From: Polyangium sp. y55x31
GTDB lineage: Bacteria; Myxococcota_A; Polyangia; Polyangiales; Polyangiaceae
Assembly (NCBI RefSeq): GCF_029946505.1
Contig: NZ_JARZHG010000012.1
Location: 213,534-277,533 of the forward strand
DNA: 64,000 nucleotides
Direction: 5' to 3'
Shown here: positions 45,868 to 54,611 of the stretch, piece after piece
How positions within the stretch are numbered: position 1 is the stretch's first letter
Layout: every line of letters starts with the position of its first letter
Made by a program: the position numbers and the translations under genes
Notes under the pieces: model-generated
Told to the model about the DNA's origin: nothing
The model's database searches: none
What the model saw: only the letters and a program-made list of their open reading frames with translations

Positions 45868-45883
45868 TCCACGTTCCGTGCCA
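45868..45883 (-). promoter_or_regulatory. Sigma-54-type promoter of the Cys-rich lipoprotein
   Basis: On the minus strand, TGGCACGGAACGTGGA has a perfect TGGCACG at -24 with exact spacing; the -12 GC is GG. The predicted start near 45856 gives a 21-base leader that contains the ribosome site. Confidence 0.55.
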
Positions 45884-45946
45884 CGGCCTAAAACGCCGCG
45901 GAAAAAGCAGCGCACGCGAGCGATTTCCCTCGCGCGCGCTGCTGCC

Positions 45947-46054
45947 TGGAGGGCCGCGCCTCCAGGCTTGGAGGAGCGAACCTCCATGCCCTGGAGGCCC
46001 GAGCCTCCATGCCTGGAGGCCCGACCCTCCATCCCCTGGAGGCCAGGCCCTCCA
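45947..46054. repeat. Five evenly spaced TGGAGG-N6-CCTCCA inverted repeats
   Basis: Perfect copies start at 45947, 45969, 45992, 46014 and 46037, that is, every 22-23 bases (about two helical turns), so all face the same side of the DNA. Only the six central bases vary. They lie 64-171 bases upstream of the lipoprotein -24 box and directly upstream of the FHA activator gene. They look like an activator-binding array. Confidence 0.9.
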
Positions 46055-46110
46055 TCACGCGCGCCTCGACCCGCCACCCTTTGGCGAGCGCCGCGTGGTA
46101 ACGTGCGAGC

Positions 46111-47457
46111 ATGTCGACGGATGGCACCCTGCTCCTCCGCCCCAGCGCGAAAGAGCTGCGGCTCGAAGGTTTTTCGCTCACCGTGATCGAAGGCCCGGAC
46201 ACGGGGGCCACCCTGCGCGCCGAGAAGAGCGAGGTCTCCGTGGGCACCGCCCAGGGCAATGACCTCGTGCTCTCCGACCCGACGGTCTCTCGCCACCATA
46301 TCAGCATCACCGCGACGCCCGACGGCTTCTTCCTGCGCGATTTCGATTCCTCGAACGGCACCTGGATCGGCAGCACCCGCATCCTCACGGGGTATATCGA
46401 CGACGGCGCGCGCGTCCGCGTCGGGCGCACCACCTTGCGCGTCGACCTGCTCGACGAGGACATCTGCGAGGCCCTGAGCCCCGAGGATCGATTCGGCTCC
46501 GTCCTCGGCGCGAGCGACGCCATGCGCCGCATCTTCGCCGCCTTGCCCCGCATCGCGCAGTCCGAGACCACCGTCCTGCTCGAAGGCGAGACCGGCACCG
46601 GCAAGGGCGTCCTCGCCGCGGCGATCCACGAGGCGAGCGCGCGTTCCCGCGCCCCGCTCGTGGTGCTCGACTGCACGGCCATCGCGCCGACGCTCATCGA
46701 GAGCGAGCTCTTCGGCCACGTGAAAGGCTCCTTCACGGGCGCGAGCGCCGATCGCCCCGGCGCCTTCGAGCAGGCCGCCGGCGGCACCATCTTCATCGAC
46801 GAGATCGGCGAGCTGCCGCTCGACATGCAGCCGAAGCTCCTGCGCGCCCTCGAAGAGAAGACCGTCAAGCGCGTGGGCGGCAATCAGCGCATCAGGCTCG
46901 ACGCGCGCGTCATCGCCGCGACGAACCGCGACCTCCGGACCGAGGTCAACCGCGGCACGTTCCGCGCGGATCTCTACTATCGCCTCAACGTCGTGCGCAT
47001 TCACATTCCGCCGCTGCGCGAGCGCACGGGCGACGTCGAGCGGCTCGCGCGCCATTTTTATGCCGAGCTCGCGCCGAACCGCACCATGCCGGCCGATTTG
47101 CTCGAATCGTTCTGCCGGCAGGCGTGGCCGGGCAACGTGCGCGAGCTTCGGGCCGCGGTCGAGCGCGCGGTTTTGCTCGACGATCCGGCCCTCCTGGCGC
47201 TCGGGAGCGGACCATCCGAGGGCGGCGCGGGGCCCGTCACGGGGGACGAATTCGATCTGCGCGTGCCTTACCGCATGGCCAAGCAGAGGGCCGCGGACCG
47301 CTGGGAGGAGCGCTACGTGCGCGAATTGGTCTCGCGCGCCAAAGGCAACGTATCCGAGGCGTCGCGGCTCGCGCGCATGGACCGGAGCCATTTGCGGACG
47401 CTCATCCGGAAGTACGACATTCGCAGCGGGGACGAGGCCGACGGCGGCGAGGGGTGA
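46111..47457 (+). CDS. FHA-domain sigma-54-dependent activator
   Basis: 448 residues. The FHA domain (about 25-112) has VGTAQGNDLVL, SRHHISI and SSNGTWI. The AAA+ domain has Walker A GETGTGKG (158-165), the sigma-54 contact loop GSFTGA (206-211, a functional variant of GAFTGA) and Walker B TIFIDEIGEL. A C-terminal Fis-type HTH (about 405-436: GNVSEASRLARMDRSHLRTLIRKY) binds DNA. It is divergent from the Cys-rich lipoprotein and next to a kinase gene of the type that phosphorylates FHA partners. The TGGAGG array between them is its most likely target. Confidence 0.9.
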   Translation: MSTDGTLLLRPSAKELRLEGFSLTVIEGPDTGATLRAEKSEVSVGTAQGNDLVLSDPTVSRHHISITATPDGFFLRDFDSSNGTWIGSTRILTGYIDDGARVRVGRTTLRVDLLDEDICEALSPEDRFGSVLGASDAMRRIFAALPRIAQSETTVLLEGETGTGKGVLAAAIHEASARSRAPLVVLDCTAIAPTLIESELFGHVKGSFTGASADRPGAFEQAAGGTIFIDEIGELPLDMQPKLLRALEEKTVKRVGGNQRIRLDARVIAATNRDLRTEVNRGTFRADLYYRLNVVRIHIPPLRERTGDVERLARHFYAELAPNRTMPADLLESFCRQAWPGNVRELRAAVERAVLLDDPALLALGSGPSEGGAGPVTGDEFDLRVPYRMAKQRAADRWEERYVRELVSRAKGNVSEASRLARMDRSHLRTLIRKYDIRSGDEADGGEG

Positions 47458-47503
47458 GGCCGAGGGCCCAGCGCACGGCGCGCGCCGGGCCCTCCGTCCG
47501 ACC

Positions 47504-50500
47504 TCAGTTGTCCTGGAGCAGGTTCGATTCGTCCTCGCCGATCTGGAAGACGCCGAGGCGCCCGGCCGCGGCGAGGATCTGCCCGTTGTGGACGACGGGC
47601 ATGCTGCTGTAATAGTAGACCGGGAAGAACGCCTGCGCCGTCACCACCGCGGGATCCTGCGCATTCGCCACCAGCGTGCCGCCGGCGACCGACAGATACC
47701 AGCGGTGATCGTCGACGCCGATGAGCGACATGCTGTTATCGAGCTTCGTCTCCCCGAGGAGGTTGAAGCCCGACTTGTTCCCATTCTGGGGATGGAAAAC
47801 GCCGACCGAGGTTTGTCCGTAGGTCCACGTCGACACGTAGCTGACGACGGGATCCTCGTGATTGTCGACGGCCATGAACCGCAGGTACTTGCCGTCGAGC
47901 TTCCGGTACTTCTCGAGCTGCGCGGCATTGCCCGTCAGCTTGACCCGGGTCACGCCCTCCTCGTGCCAGCGGCCGCCCCATTGCCGATCGCGGGTGAAGA
48001 TGCGGTTGTCGTAGGCATCGATGGGCGTCCCGGGGATGTTGAGGCTCGACACGAGCACGGGCGCCGAGGGGTTCGATAGGTCGTACCGCTTGAGGAAGTT
48101 CTTCGTGTACGGCCGCGGATCACTCGGGTTCGAGGCCGGGGTCCGGACCGTGACGTAGAGCTCGTTGCCGACCGTGCGCGCGTCGGCGAATTCCTCCGGC
48201 GGCGCGATCTTGGTCGGGTTGATCGTCGGGTGCGCCGGATCCGAGAGGTCGAGGATCTGGAACGAGGCGCGCATCGGATAGAGCCACGCGTCGCCCTCGT
48301 AGGATTGCCAGATGGCGTTCGGCGCGAGCGTGTTCCAATCGACGGGCACGCACGTGGTCTCCGCGCCGACGTGGACCGTGCATTCCGCGTACCCGCCCGC
48401 GCAGTACTCCTGCCCGCCCGGGGGCGTCTGGCAGGAGCGCTGGCCGGTGAGGTACTTGCAGCCGTCCTGATCCGAGGGGCACCAGGCCGGGAAGCCGCTG
48501 ATCCACGCGTCGCGGGACTGGTACCAGCCGAGGTTCTCGTAGTTGCCGCTGTTCGTCTGATAGACGAGCGCGTTGTCCGTGACGAGAAGGCTGGTGTTCC
48601 AATAGTTCGTCGTCGGCAGCGCGGTCGTGACGAGCGAGCCCTTCTCCACGGGGTGCAGCGGGTCCGAGAGGTCGTAGACTTTGATCGTCGTCTCGTAGTT
48701 CGGCCAGAGCCAGCGGGCCTTCGAGGTGACGAGGTAATCACCGACCTTGTAAAAGGACGAGGACATGGGGACCTCGAACGTCGCCTCGGGCTCGGCGAGG
48801 TCCGCGTGCTCGTCGTTCGGAATGACCTCCGCCCGCGCGTTCGCGTCGTTGTTCCACCAGTAGTAGTAGCCCTCGGGGTTCCGGATGCGGATGCGGTAAT
48901 CGCCCCAGGGGATGATCTTCGTGTAATCGGGGGCGAGGTCGATCTGCGAGAGCTGCTCCGGAGCGTCCACGTTCGATTGGTCGTGGAACGAGAGCACCGT
49001 GTCGGAGATGACCGCGGCGTTGTTCGTCCCGTCGAGGGGGGTCGAGCGGCGCACGTTGTCCACATGGTCGAGCGTCCCGCGGCGCGTGATCGTGCTGTTC
49101 GAGAACGTGAAGAGCTGCACCGCCGAGCGGTAGATGTACTTGTTGTTCTCCCACTTGTAGCCCGTGAAGGGCAGCATGATGAGGCCCGTCTCCGCCTCGC
49201 CCGTATCGGCCTGCACGTTCACCGCGCCTTCGAGGATCTTGAACGCGCGGTGATCCCACTGGGCGTCGGAGTAGTTCCAGGTCCCGTTGTCCTCCTCGGT
49301 CTCGGCGCGCTCGAGGAGCGGGTTCGGGTTCTGGAGGTTCGTGATGTCGTAGAGGCTCGCCGCCATCTTGCGACCATTCTGATCGTTCACGCCGATCCCG
49401 ATGAGCCGCGTGCCGTTCGCCACCGGGCGAAGATAATCGTTCCAGCCCGAGACGATGAATTCGCTCTCCTCCGTGACGTTGCCGTTCGGATCGATCGAGA
49501 AGGTATGGAACGGATCGGTCTGCCGGTAGGTGACCGCGAACGCCTTGTCGTTCATGAACACGGCGCCGTAGAGCCGCTCGTTGACGCCGAAGGGCTCGTT
49601 CGCGACGAGGACGGGATTGTCCTTGTTCGTCGCGTTCCACGTCTGCAGATAACTTTGCTGGTTCCAGCCGCTCCACTCCGGACCGGAGAAGACGCGGAGC
49701 TGATTGTTGCGGAAGTCCATGTGGAACTGCGTGCGGACGTAGCCGGTCGCGCTGACCGTGCCGCGCAGCGCCATCGAGCCGTTGATGTCCGAGATGTCGA
49801 CGATCGAGACATTGCTCGTCGTCGGCCAGGTCGCCATGCGGCGCGCCACGAGGAGGACGTTTCCTTCGCCCTGAATCGCGGTCACGTTGCCGCCGAGCTG
49901 GAGCTCGGTCTTCGACGTCATGGCCGTGCTCGTGACGTCGAAGCTCTTGACCACGCTCTCGTTCCTGTACTCCCAGTAGCCGTTCTCGTTGACCCAGCCG
50001 TTCTTCACGGCGGCGACGTAGAGCGAGTTCTTCGACGAGCCGTTCGCGTAACGGCTGGTCGTGATCCTGCCGGCCACGTTGTACTCGGAGATCAGCGTCG
50101 GGGATGTCGGATCGCTGATGTCGACGAGGGCCACGAGCCCACCTGCGCGCTCGCGCGCGGCGAGCTTGCCGGGATCGGCCTTGTATCCGTACCACTCGTT
50201 CAGCAGCACCACCGCGTGGTTTCCGTCGACGTACATCTCGACGGGCGTGCCCGAGATGGGCAGCTTGCCGATGATTTGCGGGTGCGAAATGTCGCTGTAG
50301 TCGACGACCTGAAGACCGCGGTAGCGGTTCAAGTTGAGCAGCCGCCCACCGCCCATCACGCGGTAGATATCGCCCTCTTCGAGCTCGCGATCGTCCTCCT
50401 CCTCTTCCTCTTCTTCCTCCTCTTCTTCCTCTTCTTCTTCCTCGCCCCACCAGATCTGAGCGAATTCGCCGGCCGTCAGGAACGACGGCGCGCTCTTGAC

Positions 50501-50632
50501 CGGCGCCCCGTCCTCGGCGGTCCTCTCCTCGTCGCCGGGGCCCCCGCTCCCCGCGCAACCCGGCCCCACGAGCAAGAGCAACGCGCCGAGCCACGCCGTG
50601 CTCGTCGCAATTCTTCTACGGAAAAAAGCCAT
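47504..50632 (-). CDS. Beta-propeller domain lipoprotein with poly-Glu tract
   Basis: 1042 residues with lipobox GPGC (Cys26). A run of sixteen Glu (64-79) precedes a long region matching the secreted beta-propeller family PF09826: GRLLNLNRYRGLQVVDYSD, then YSDISHPQIIGKLPI, GTPVEMYVDGNHAVVLL and repeated DISDPTSP-type blades. This domain occurs in secreted proteins of bacteria and archaea with no known reaction. Cys-rich inserts (CPSDQDGCKYL, CAGGYAEC) lie about residues 720-760. The size suggests more than one propeller. GAAGG lies 8 bases before the ATG. Confidence 0.82.
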   Translation of the reverse strand: MAFFRRRIATSTAWLGALLLLVGPGCAGSGGPGDEERTAEDGAPVKSAPSFLTAGEFAQIWWGEEEEEEEEEEEEEEEEDDRELEEGDIYRVMGGGRLLNLNRYRGLQVVDYSDISHPQIIGKLPISGTPVEMYVDGNHAVVLLNEWYGYKADPGKLAARERAGGLVALVDISDPTSPTLISEYNVAGRITTSRYANGSSKNSLYVAAVKNGWVNENGYWEYRNESVVKSFDVTSTAMTSKTELQLGGNVTAIQGEGNVLLVARRMATWPTTSNVSIVDISDINGSMALRGTVSATGYVRTQFHMDFRNNQLRVFSGPEWSGWNQQSYLQTWNATNKDNPVLVANEPFGVNERLYGAVFMNDKAFAVTYRQTDPFHTFSIDPNGNVTEESEFIVSGWNDYLRPVANGTRLIGIGVNDQNGRKMAASLYDITNLQNPNPLLERAETEEDNGTWNYSDAQWDHRAFKILEGAVNVQADTGEAETGLIMLPFTGYKWENNKYIYRSAVQLFTFSNSTITRRGTLDHVDNVRRSTPLDGTNNAAVISDTVLSFHDQSNVDAPEQLSQIDLAPDYTKIIPWGDYRIRIRNPEGYYYWWNNDANARAEVIPNDEHADLAEPEATFEVPMSSSFYKVGDYLVTSKARWLWPNYETTIKVYDLSDPLHPVEKGSLVTTALPTTNYWNTSLLVTDNALVYQTNSGNYENLGWYQSRDAWISGFPAWCPSDQDGCKYLTGQRSCQTPPGGQEYCAGGYAECTVHVGAETTCVPVDWNTLAPNAIWQSYEGDAWLYPMRASFQILDLSDPAHPTINPTKIAPPEEFADARTVGNELYVTVRTPASNPSDPRPYTKNFLKRYDLSNPSAPVLVSSLNIPGTPIDAYDNRIFTRDRQWGGRWHEEGVTRVKLTGNAAQLEKYRKLDGKYLRFMAVDNHEDPVVSYVSTWTYGQTSVGVFHPQNGNKSGFNLLGETKLDNSMSLIGVDDHRWYLSVAGGTLVANAQDPAVVTAQAFFPVYYYSSMPVVHNGQILAAAGRLGVFQIGEDESNLLQDN

Positions 50633-51078
50633 CGCAGCGCCTTCTTTCTTCCTTCACATGAAATGAAGGAATATCGATTCCATCATAGTCTTCCCGCGGC
50701 GCCCGAGGAGGTAAAAACGGGTGATTCCAGAGCGTCAGTATTCTGCCGGCCTCCCCGTCCGAGGCGCGCCCGCGTGTCCTCGCCAACGTCGCCCTGAGGC
50801 ATTTCCCGACACCGGCGAGGCTGCGGCGTGACACGGGCGAAATCTCTTGAGCCCAAGACACGCCTGTGCCTTCGCGCGGCGGTTCGTGGCAGAATGCGGC
50901 GGACGCATGCCAGCGAGCCCGCATTGCCCGAGAAGCCTCCTCGCTGTCGTCCTTTTCGCGGGGGCATGCGACCGTGCCACACCCCCGCCGCCTCCGTCCG
51001 CGCCGCCTCACCCGCTTCGGCGACCTTCGCTCCGAACGCCACGACGGCGCCGCTGGAAGCTTCCGCGGCGCGCCCGAC
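50633..51078. other. Intergenic region, with a possible lipoprotein remnant on the plus strand
   Basis: 446 bases between two minus-strand genes. It should carry the promoter of the beta-propeller gene; no sigma-54-type element was found. On the plus strand, a short frame from the ATG at 50907 reads MPASPHCPRSLLAVVLFAGAC, a convincing lipoprotein signal, then turns into low-complexity sequence. The neighbouring frame continues as Ala/Ser/Pro linker-like sequence (ASPASATFAPNATTAPL) to a stop near 51088. This could be a decayed lipoprotein gene or chance. Confidence 0.4.
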
Positions 51079-52515
51079 TCAGAAGTGATGCGCGTCGATA
51101 AAATCGTGCGGCGCCAGGATCTGATAGCCGCTCAGGCTGCACCCATTGTTCGTTCCCGAGGCCGTGTACGACTCCGGCGCATTCGCGAGGTCGGCGTGCC
51201 CGAGCCCCGGAACGCCGCCCGATCCGTCGTATCCGCAAGCGCCTCCACCGTTCAGGCCCGCGATCTTGTCGCAGAGGTTCTTCGGCGCGATGAAATAATG
51301 CAGGTGGGAGTTCGAGCCCTGGTCGAGGACGGTGCCGATCTGATCGCCGCGCGCGACGGTTTGTCCCGGAGACACCGTGCGCGTGGCGAGATGCCCATAG
51401 AAAGAGCACACGCTCGTTCCATCCGGCATCGGGTGCTGCACGAGGATCACGTTCACGTACGAGCTCCCGTTCGGCGCGGAGACCAGCACGACCCCGTCCG
51501 CCACCGAGTACACGGGCGCATTCGCGGCGCCGGCCTTGCCGATGTCCTCCGCGAGGTGCGCGCCGCCGTAAACGTCCCAGTAATGCCCGAGGACTTGCCA
51601 GACCTGCCATCCGGCGCCGCCTGCGGGGCTCGTGCTCTTGTCGCCCACGGGGTATCCGAAGGCCCCGCCGGTCGGCGGCTGCGAGTTCGGAATCCCGGGG
51701 CCGCAGCACCCGGCCTTGCAATCCCAGGTGATGACGCCCGAACCCTTGCAAGCGCCGTTGTTCCCGTCGTCGCAGCTCGCGCTCGAATTGTAGAGCCCCG
51801 CGAGCACGCCGCACGAGGGACTGCAGCAGCGCACGCAATCACTCGTCGGCGTGCCCGTCCCCGCACACCAGTTGTGGGTGCCGTCGTCGCACGTGAAGGT
51901 GCCCCCGGGCCACCCATTGGCCGCTGCCAGATCGGCACAGCTCGCTTGCCCCCCGCCGCCGCTTCCGCTCGACCCCGGATTCGAGCTGCCCTCGACGAGC
52001 GCCTCGATCTGGCATTGCGCGACGGGATTGCCCGGATTGCCGCCGTTCTCCCCCTCGACGAACGTGAACGTCAAGGTGCCGGGATCGTAACCGTACACGG
52101 TGTACGTCCACGTATATGGCCCCGAGCCCACGACGCCGCCCCATTGCGAGGCGGGCGCGCCCGGCCCGGTCACCTTCATGTCGACGTAGGCATACGGGGT
52201 CTGATTCGTGTACGAGACCGTGAGGATCGGCGAGGTGATGGGATTGCTGTCGAACGCGAATCCCGCGTCACACGGCAGCATCGGCAAGCTACCGCCGCTC
52301 CCCGAGCCGGGCCCCACGCCGGTCGAGGACGTCATTCCGCCCATACCACCGCTGCCGCCCATCCCCGCGCCGCCGGAGCCGGGTCCGGTCGCGCCTCCGC
52401 TTCCCCCTGCCCCGCCGCTGCCCGAGGGCGAAGACGAGCCCGACGAGGAGCACGCCAGAGGAATCCATACCAGCAGAAAAACGCCCGAGCGGATGGTTCG
52501 TGCTGCGAAAGGCAT
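51079..52515 (-). CDS. M23 family peptidase, lipoprotein with Cys-rich linker
   Basis: 478 residues with lipobox PLAC (Cys22), then a Gly/Ser-rich linker typical of myxobacterial surface proteins, a beta-sandwich-like region (about 75-175) and a Cys-rich stretch (about 190-280) with many CxxC-like pairs. The C-terminal M23 domain has HLAEDIG, SFYGHLATR, VARGDQIG and the zinc SHLHYF. It is the third M23 lipoprotein of the window. It probably trims cell-wall peptides or attacks prey walls; the target is not readable. Confidence 0.85.
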   Translation of the reverse strand: MPFAARTIRSGVFLLVWIPLACSSSGSSSPSGSGGAGGSGGATGPGSGGAGMGGSGGMGGMTSSTGVGPGSGSGGSLPMLPCDAGFAFDSNPITSPILTVSYTNQTPYAYVDMKVTGPGAPASQWGGVVGSGPYTWTYTVYGYDPGTLTFTFVEGENGGNPGNPVAQCQIEALVEGSSNPGSSGSGGGGQASCADLAAANGWPGGTFTCDDGTHNWCAGTGTPTSDCVRCCSPSCGVLAGLYNSSASCDDGNNGACKGSGVITWDCKAGCCGPGIPNSQPPTGGAFGYPVGDKSTSPAGGAGWQVWQVLGHYWDVYGGAHLAEDIGKAGAANAPVYSVADGVVLVSAPNGSSYVNVILVQHPMPDGTSVCSFYGHLATRTVSPGQTVARGDQIGTVLDQGSNSHLHYFIAPKNLCDKIAGLNGGGACGYDGSGGVPGLGHADLANAPESYTASGTNNGCSLSGYQILAPHDFIDAHHF

Positions 52516-52568
52516 GACGAGGGCGAGACTATCGAAGGAATGAGAGTGAGGAAAGCCCTTTCACCCCC

Positions 52569-54008
52569 TCATGCCGCGACGAGACGACCGATGATCTCGC
52601 CATACTGGACGAGGTGCCGGACCCCGAGAAATCGCTGCCGCACACGCTCGCGCGCCGCGGCGCCGAGGCGCTCCGCGAGCGCCCGATCCGCGAGGACCCG
52701 GTGGAGCTCGCCCGCGAACGTGTCGAGATCGTTCGGATCCCGCAGAAGCACCCCGCTCACCCCATCTTCGATCTGATCCTGGATGCCGCCGACCGCGCTG
52801 GCGATCACGGGGCGCGCCTTCCACATCGCCTCCGTCACCGTCAGGCCGAAGCCCTCGTGCAGGCTCTTCTGCACGACAATCGCCGCATGGCGCTGCAGCG
52901 CATTGACGATCACCGCATTCTCTTCGACGTCCGCGGTCGGCAGCATCGCGAGGTGGACGTGGACGCGGACGGCCGGCGGCTCTTCGAGAAACGCACGGTA
53001 GACCGAATCGAACACCGCGGGCCCCTCCGGGTCGTCGGCCACCGCGCGTACGTTTGGGCCCGCGAGCACGAGGTCGACATCGGGGGCGGCGTGGTTCTCG
53101 ACCATCGCCGAAAAACCCCGGAGCACGCCGAGCATGTCCTTCAGGGGATCCCAGCGGGATACCTGGACGACGAGCGGCGTCTCCCAGGCGGGCGCGCGAC
53201 CGAGCCGAACGATGTCGGCCGAGCGCTCCACGCGCCCGGGCGTGTCGTCGCTGCGCGAGAATCCATAATGAGGCGAGGGCGGCGGAGGTCCTTCGAGGAT
53301 GCCGACGTGGACGAGGATCGAGCGGACGGTGAGATCGTCGAGGTCGATGTTTTTCGCCGAGAACGCGTCGATGCTCGGCTGGATGATCGACGCGCGGCCA
53401 TCACGATACCGCGCCGGAACATACGTCTCCCGGGAGAAGATCATGACTCGGACGACGTCGAGGTAACGCGCCAAAAACCGCCAGCCGAGCTCCGTGTCGT
53501 CATTGGTCTCGTCCGCGCCGATATGACACCGCCAGAGGACGCGCGCGCCCGCCGCGAGGAGCGTCGGCGCGAGGCCCGCGGTTTGAGGATCGTGGAGCAG
53601 CACCACGTCGCCGGGGCGGATGAGCTCGCGCAGCTCGACCGCATTGTGGCAGAGATTCGACGCGTACACCGCGTGCTCCGCCTCGTCGAGGGGAGAGCCG
53701 TCGCCGCGCTCGCCGTGGAGCGCGTGGTGGAGGCGCTTCGTGATTCGAAAGAAATCGGGCGAGCCGCCGATGGTCAACCACCGCACGTCGAGGCCCGCGC
53801 CACGCGCATACCCGAGGAGCGAATGCAGCATTTCCGCGACGCCGCCGCCCACGGCGGTCGAGTTGACGTTCCAGATGACGCCGCCGGCCAGCCGCTCGAA
53901 GAGCCAACGCGCGAGGTTTCGCGCCTCGTCGACCGCGGGTTGGCCGAGGAGGGGCACGAAGCGCTCGAGCGAGCGGATCTGCGCCTGGACTTCGTGCACG
54001 AGGGGCAT
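52569..54008 (-). CDS. GT4 glycosyltransferase, trehalose synthase (TreT)-like
   Basis: 479 residues, two Rossmann domains of the GT-B fold. The N-terminal IWNVNSTAVGGGVAEML loop and WRCHIGADETN, and the C-terminal VSRWDPLKDMLGVLRGF, VQKSLHEGFGLTVTEAMWKARPVIASAVGGI (E-x7-E motif), match TreT-type enzymes that form trehalose from NDP-glucose and glucose. Cytoplasmic. The family call is strong; the exact product is inferred. A 15-base palindrome, GACCGAC-G-GTCGGTC, lies at 54024-54038, 16 bases upstream of the start codon. Confidence 0.82.
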   Translation of the reverse strand: MPLVHEVQAQIRSLERFVPLLGQPAVDEARNLARWLFERLAGGVIWNVNSTAVGGGVAEMLHSLLGYARGAGLDVRWLTIGGSPDFFRITKRLHHALHGERGDGSPLDEAEHAVYASNLCHNAVELRELIRPGDVVLLHDPQTAGLAPTLLAAGARVLWRCHIGADETNDDTELGWRFLARYLDVVRVMIFSRETYVPARYRDGRASIIQPSIDAFSAKNIDLDDLTVRSILVHVGILEGPPPPSPHYGFSRSDDTPGRVERSADIVRLGRAPAWETPLVVQVSRWDPLKDMLGVLRGFSAMVENHAAPDVDLVLAGPNVRAVADDPEGPAVFDSVYRAFLEEPPAVRVHVHLAMLPTADVEENAVIVNALQRHAAIVVQKSLHEGFGLTVTEAMWKARPVIASAVGGIQDQIEDGVSGVLLRDPNDLDTFAGELHRVLADRALAERLGAAARERVRQRFLGVRHLVQYGEIIGRLVAA

Positions 54009-54023
54009 CCATCGCGCTTCTAA

Positions 54024-54038
54024 GACCGACGGTCGGTC
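54024..54038. promoter_or_regulatory. GACCGAC-G-GTCGGTC palindrome upstream of the glycosyltransferase gene
   Basis: A perfect 7-base inverted repeat around one central base, between the APS-kinase stop and the glycosyltransferase start. It resembles the TetR-type operator at 17862-17889. It could be an operator or the stem of a terminator. Confidence 0.4.
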
Positions 54039-54110
54039 GCGGGGATCGCTTGTCAGGTCGAATGCGACGGAAACACCGAGCAGGCGGTAGCGATGCGCGT
54101 GAAAACGGGC

Positions 54111-54611
54111 TCAGCCGGACAGGCGGACGATGTTCTGCACCGCCTCCTCGTCGTGCCCGCCGAGCGCGACCACGTCGGGCGCCTCGGGCGGCTCGTACGG
54201 GAGATCGAAGCCCGGCAGCCCCGAAACCTTGCCCTCGCGTGCCGCGGCATAAAGCCCCTTGGCGTCCCGCTCCGCGCAGCGCTCGACCGGAGCGCAGACG
54301 TAGACCTCGAAGAAGCGGGGCGCGACGGCGCGCGCTTTTTCACGAAAGACGCGCAGGTGCGCCGTCGCCGGCACGAGCACCACGTGGCCTTGCTGCGCCA
54401 GCATCGCCGCCAGGTTCCCGAGCGTCTCGTAAAAATGGGCCCGCGCCTCCTCGCCGTACCCCGGCGGCGGCCGCATCGCCGCGCGCACCGCGTCTCCATC
54501 GAGCAGGATGCTCGGCCGGTTTGCCTCGACGAACCGCTGAAATGTGGCGCGTGCCAGCGTCGATTTCCCCGACGAAGGGAGCCCCGTGATCCACACGACG
54601 ACGCCGCTCAC
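54111..54611 (-). CDS. cysC: Adenylylsulfate (APS) kinase
   Basis: 166 residues. P-loop GLPSSGKST (about 9-17), LLDGDAVR, and the APS-kinase block APVERCAERDAKGLYAAAREG with LPGFDLPYEPPEAPD. It phosphorylates adenylylsulfate to PAPS, the sulfate donor. It is shorter than typical CysC (about 200), missing mainly N-terminal residues. The GTG start at 54611 overlaps the stop of the upstream phosphotransferase gene as GTGA, so translation is coupled. No sulfate adenylyltransferase gene is visible nearby. Confidence 0.88.
   Translation of the reverse strand: MSGVVVWITGLPSSGKSTLARATFQRFVEANRPSILLDGDAVRAAMRPPPGYGEEARAHFYETLGNLAAMLAQQGHVVLVPATAHLRVFREKARAVAPRFFEVYVCAPVERCAERDAKGLYAAAREGKVSGLPGFDLPYEPPEAPDVVALGGHDEEAVQNIVRLSG

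Noticed and set aside
45947..46054. CRISPR-like array
   Set aside because: The repeats are 18-base palindromes with only 4-5 bases between copies and no cas genes; they look like protein-binding sites.
48230..50797. An 855-codon open frame antisense to the beta-propeller gene
   Set aside because: Low-complexity Arg/Val-rich translation; the minus strand carries the lipobox and propeller motifs.
50866..52776. A 636-codon open frame antisense to the third M23 gene
   Set aside because: No domains and a Pro/Arg/Ala composition typical of antisense GC-rich frames.
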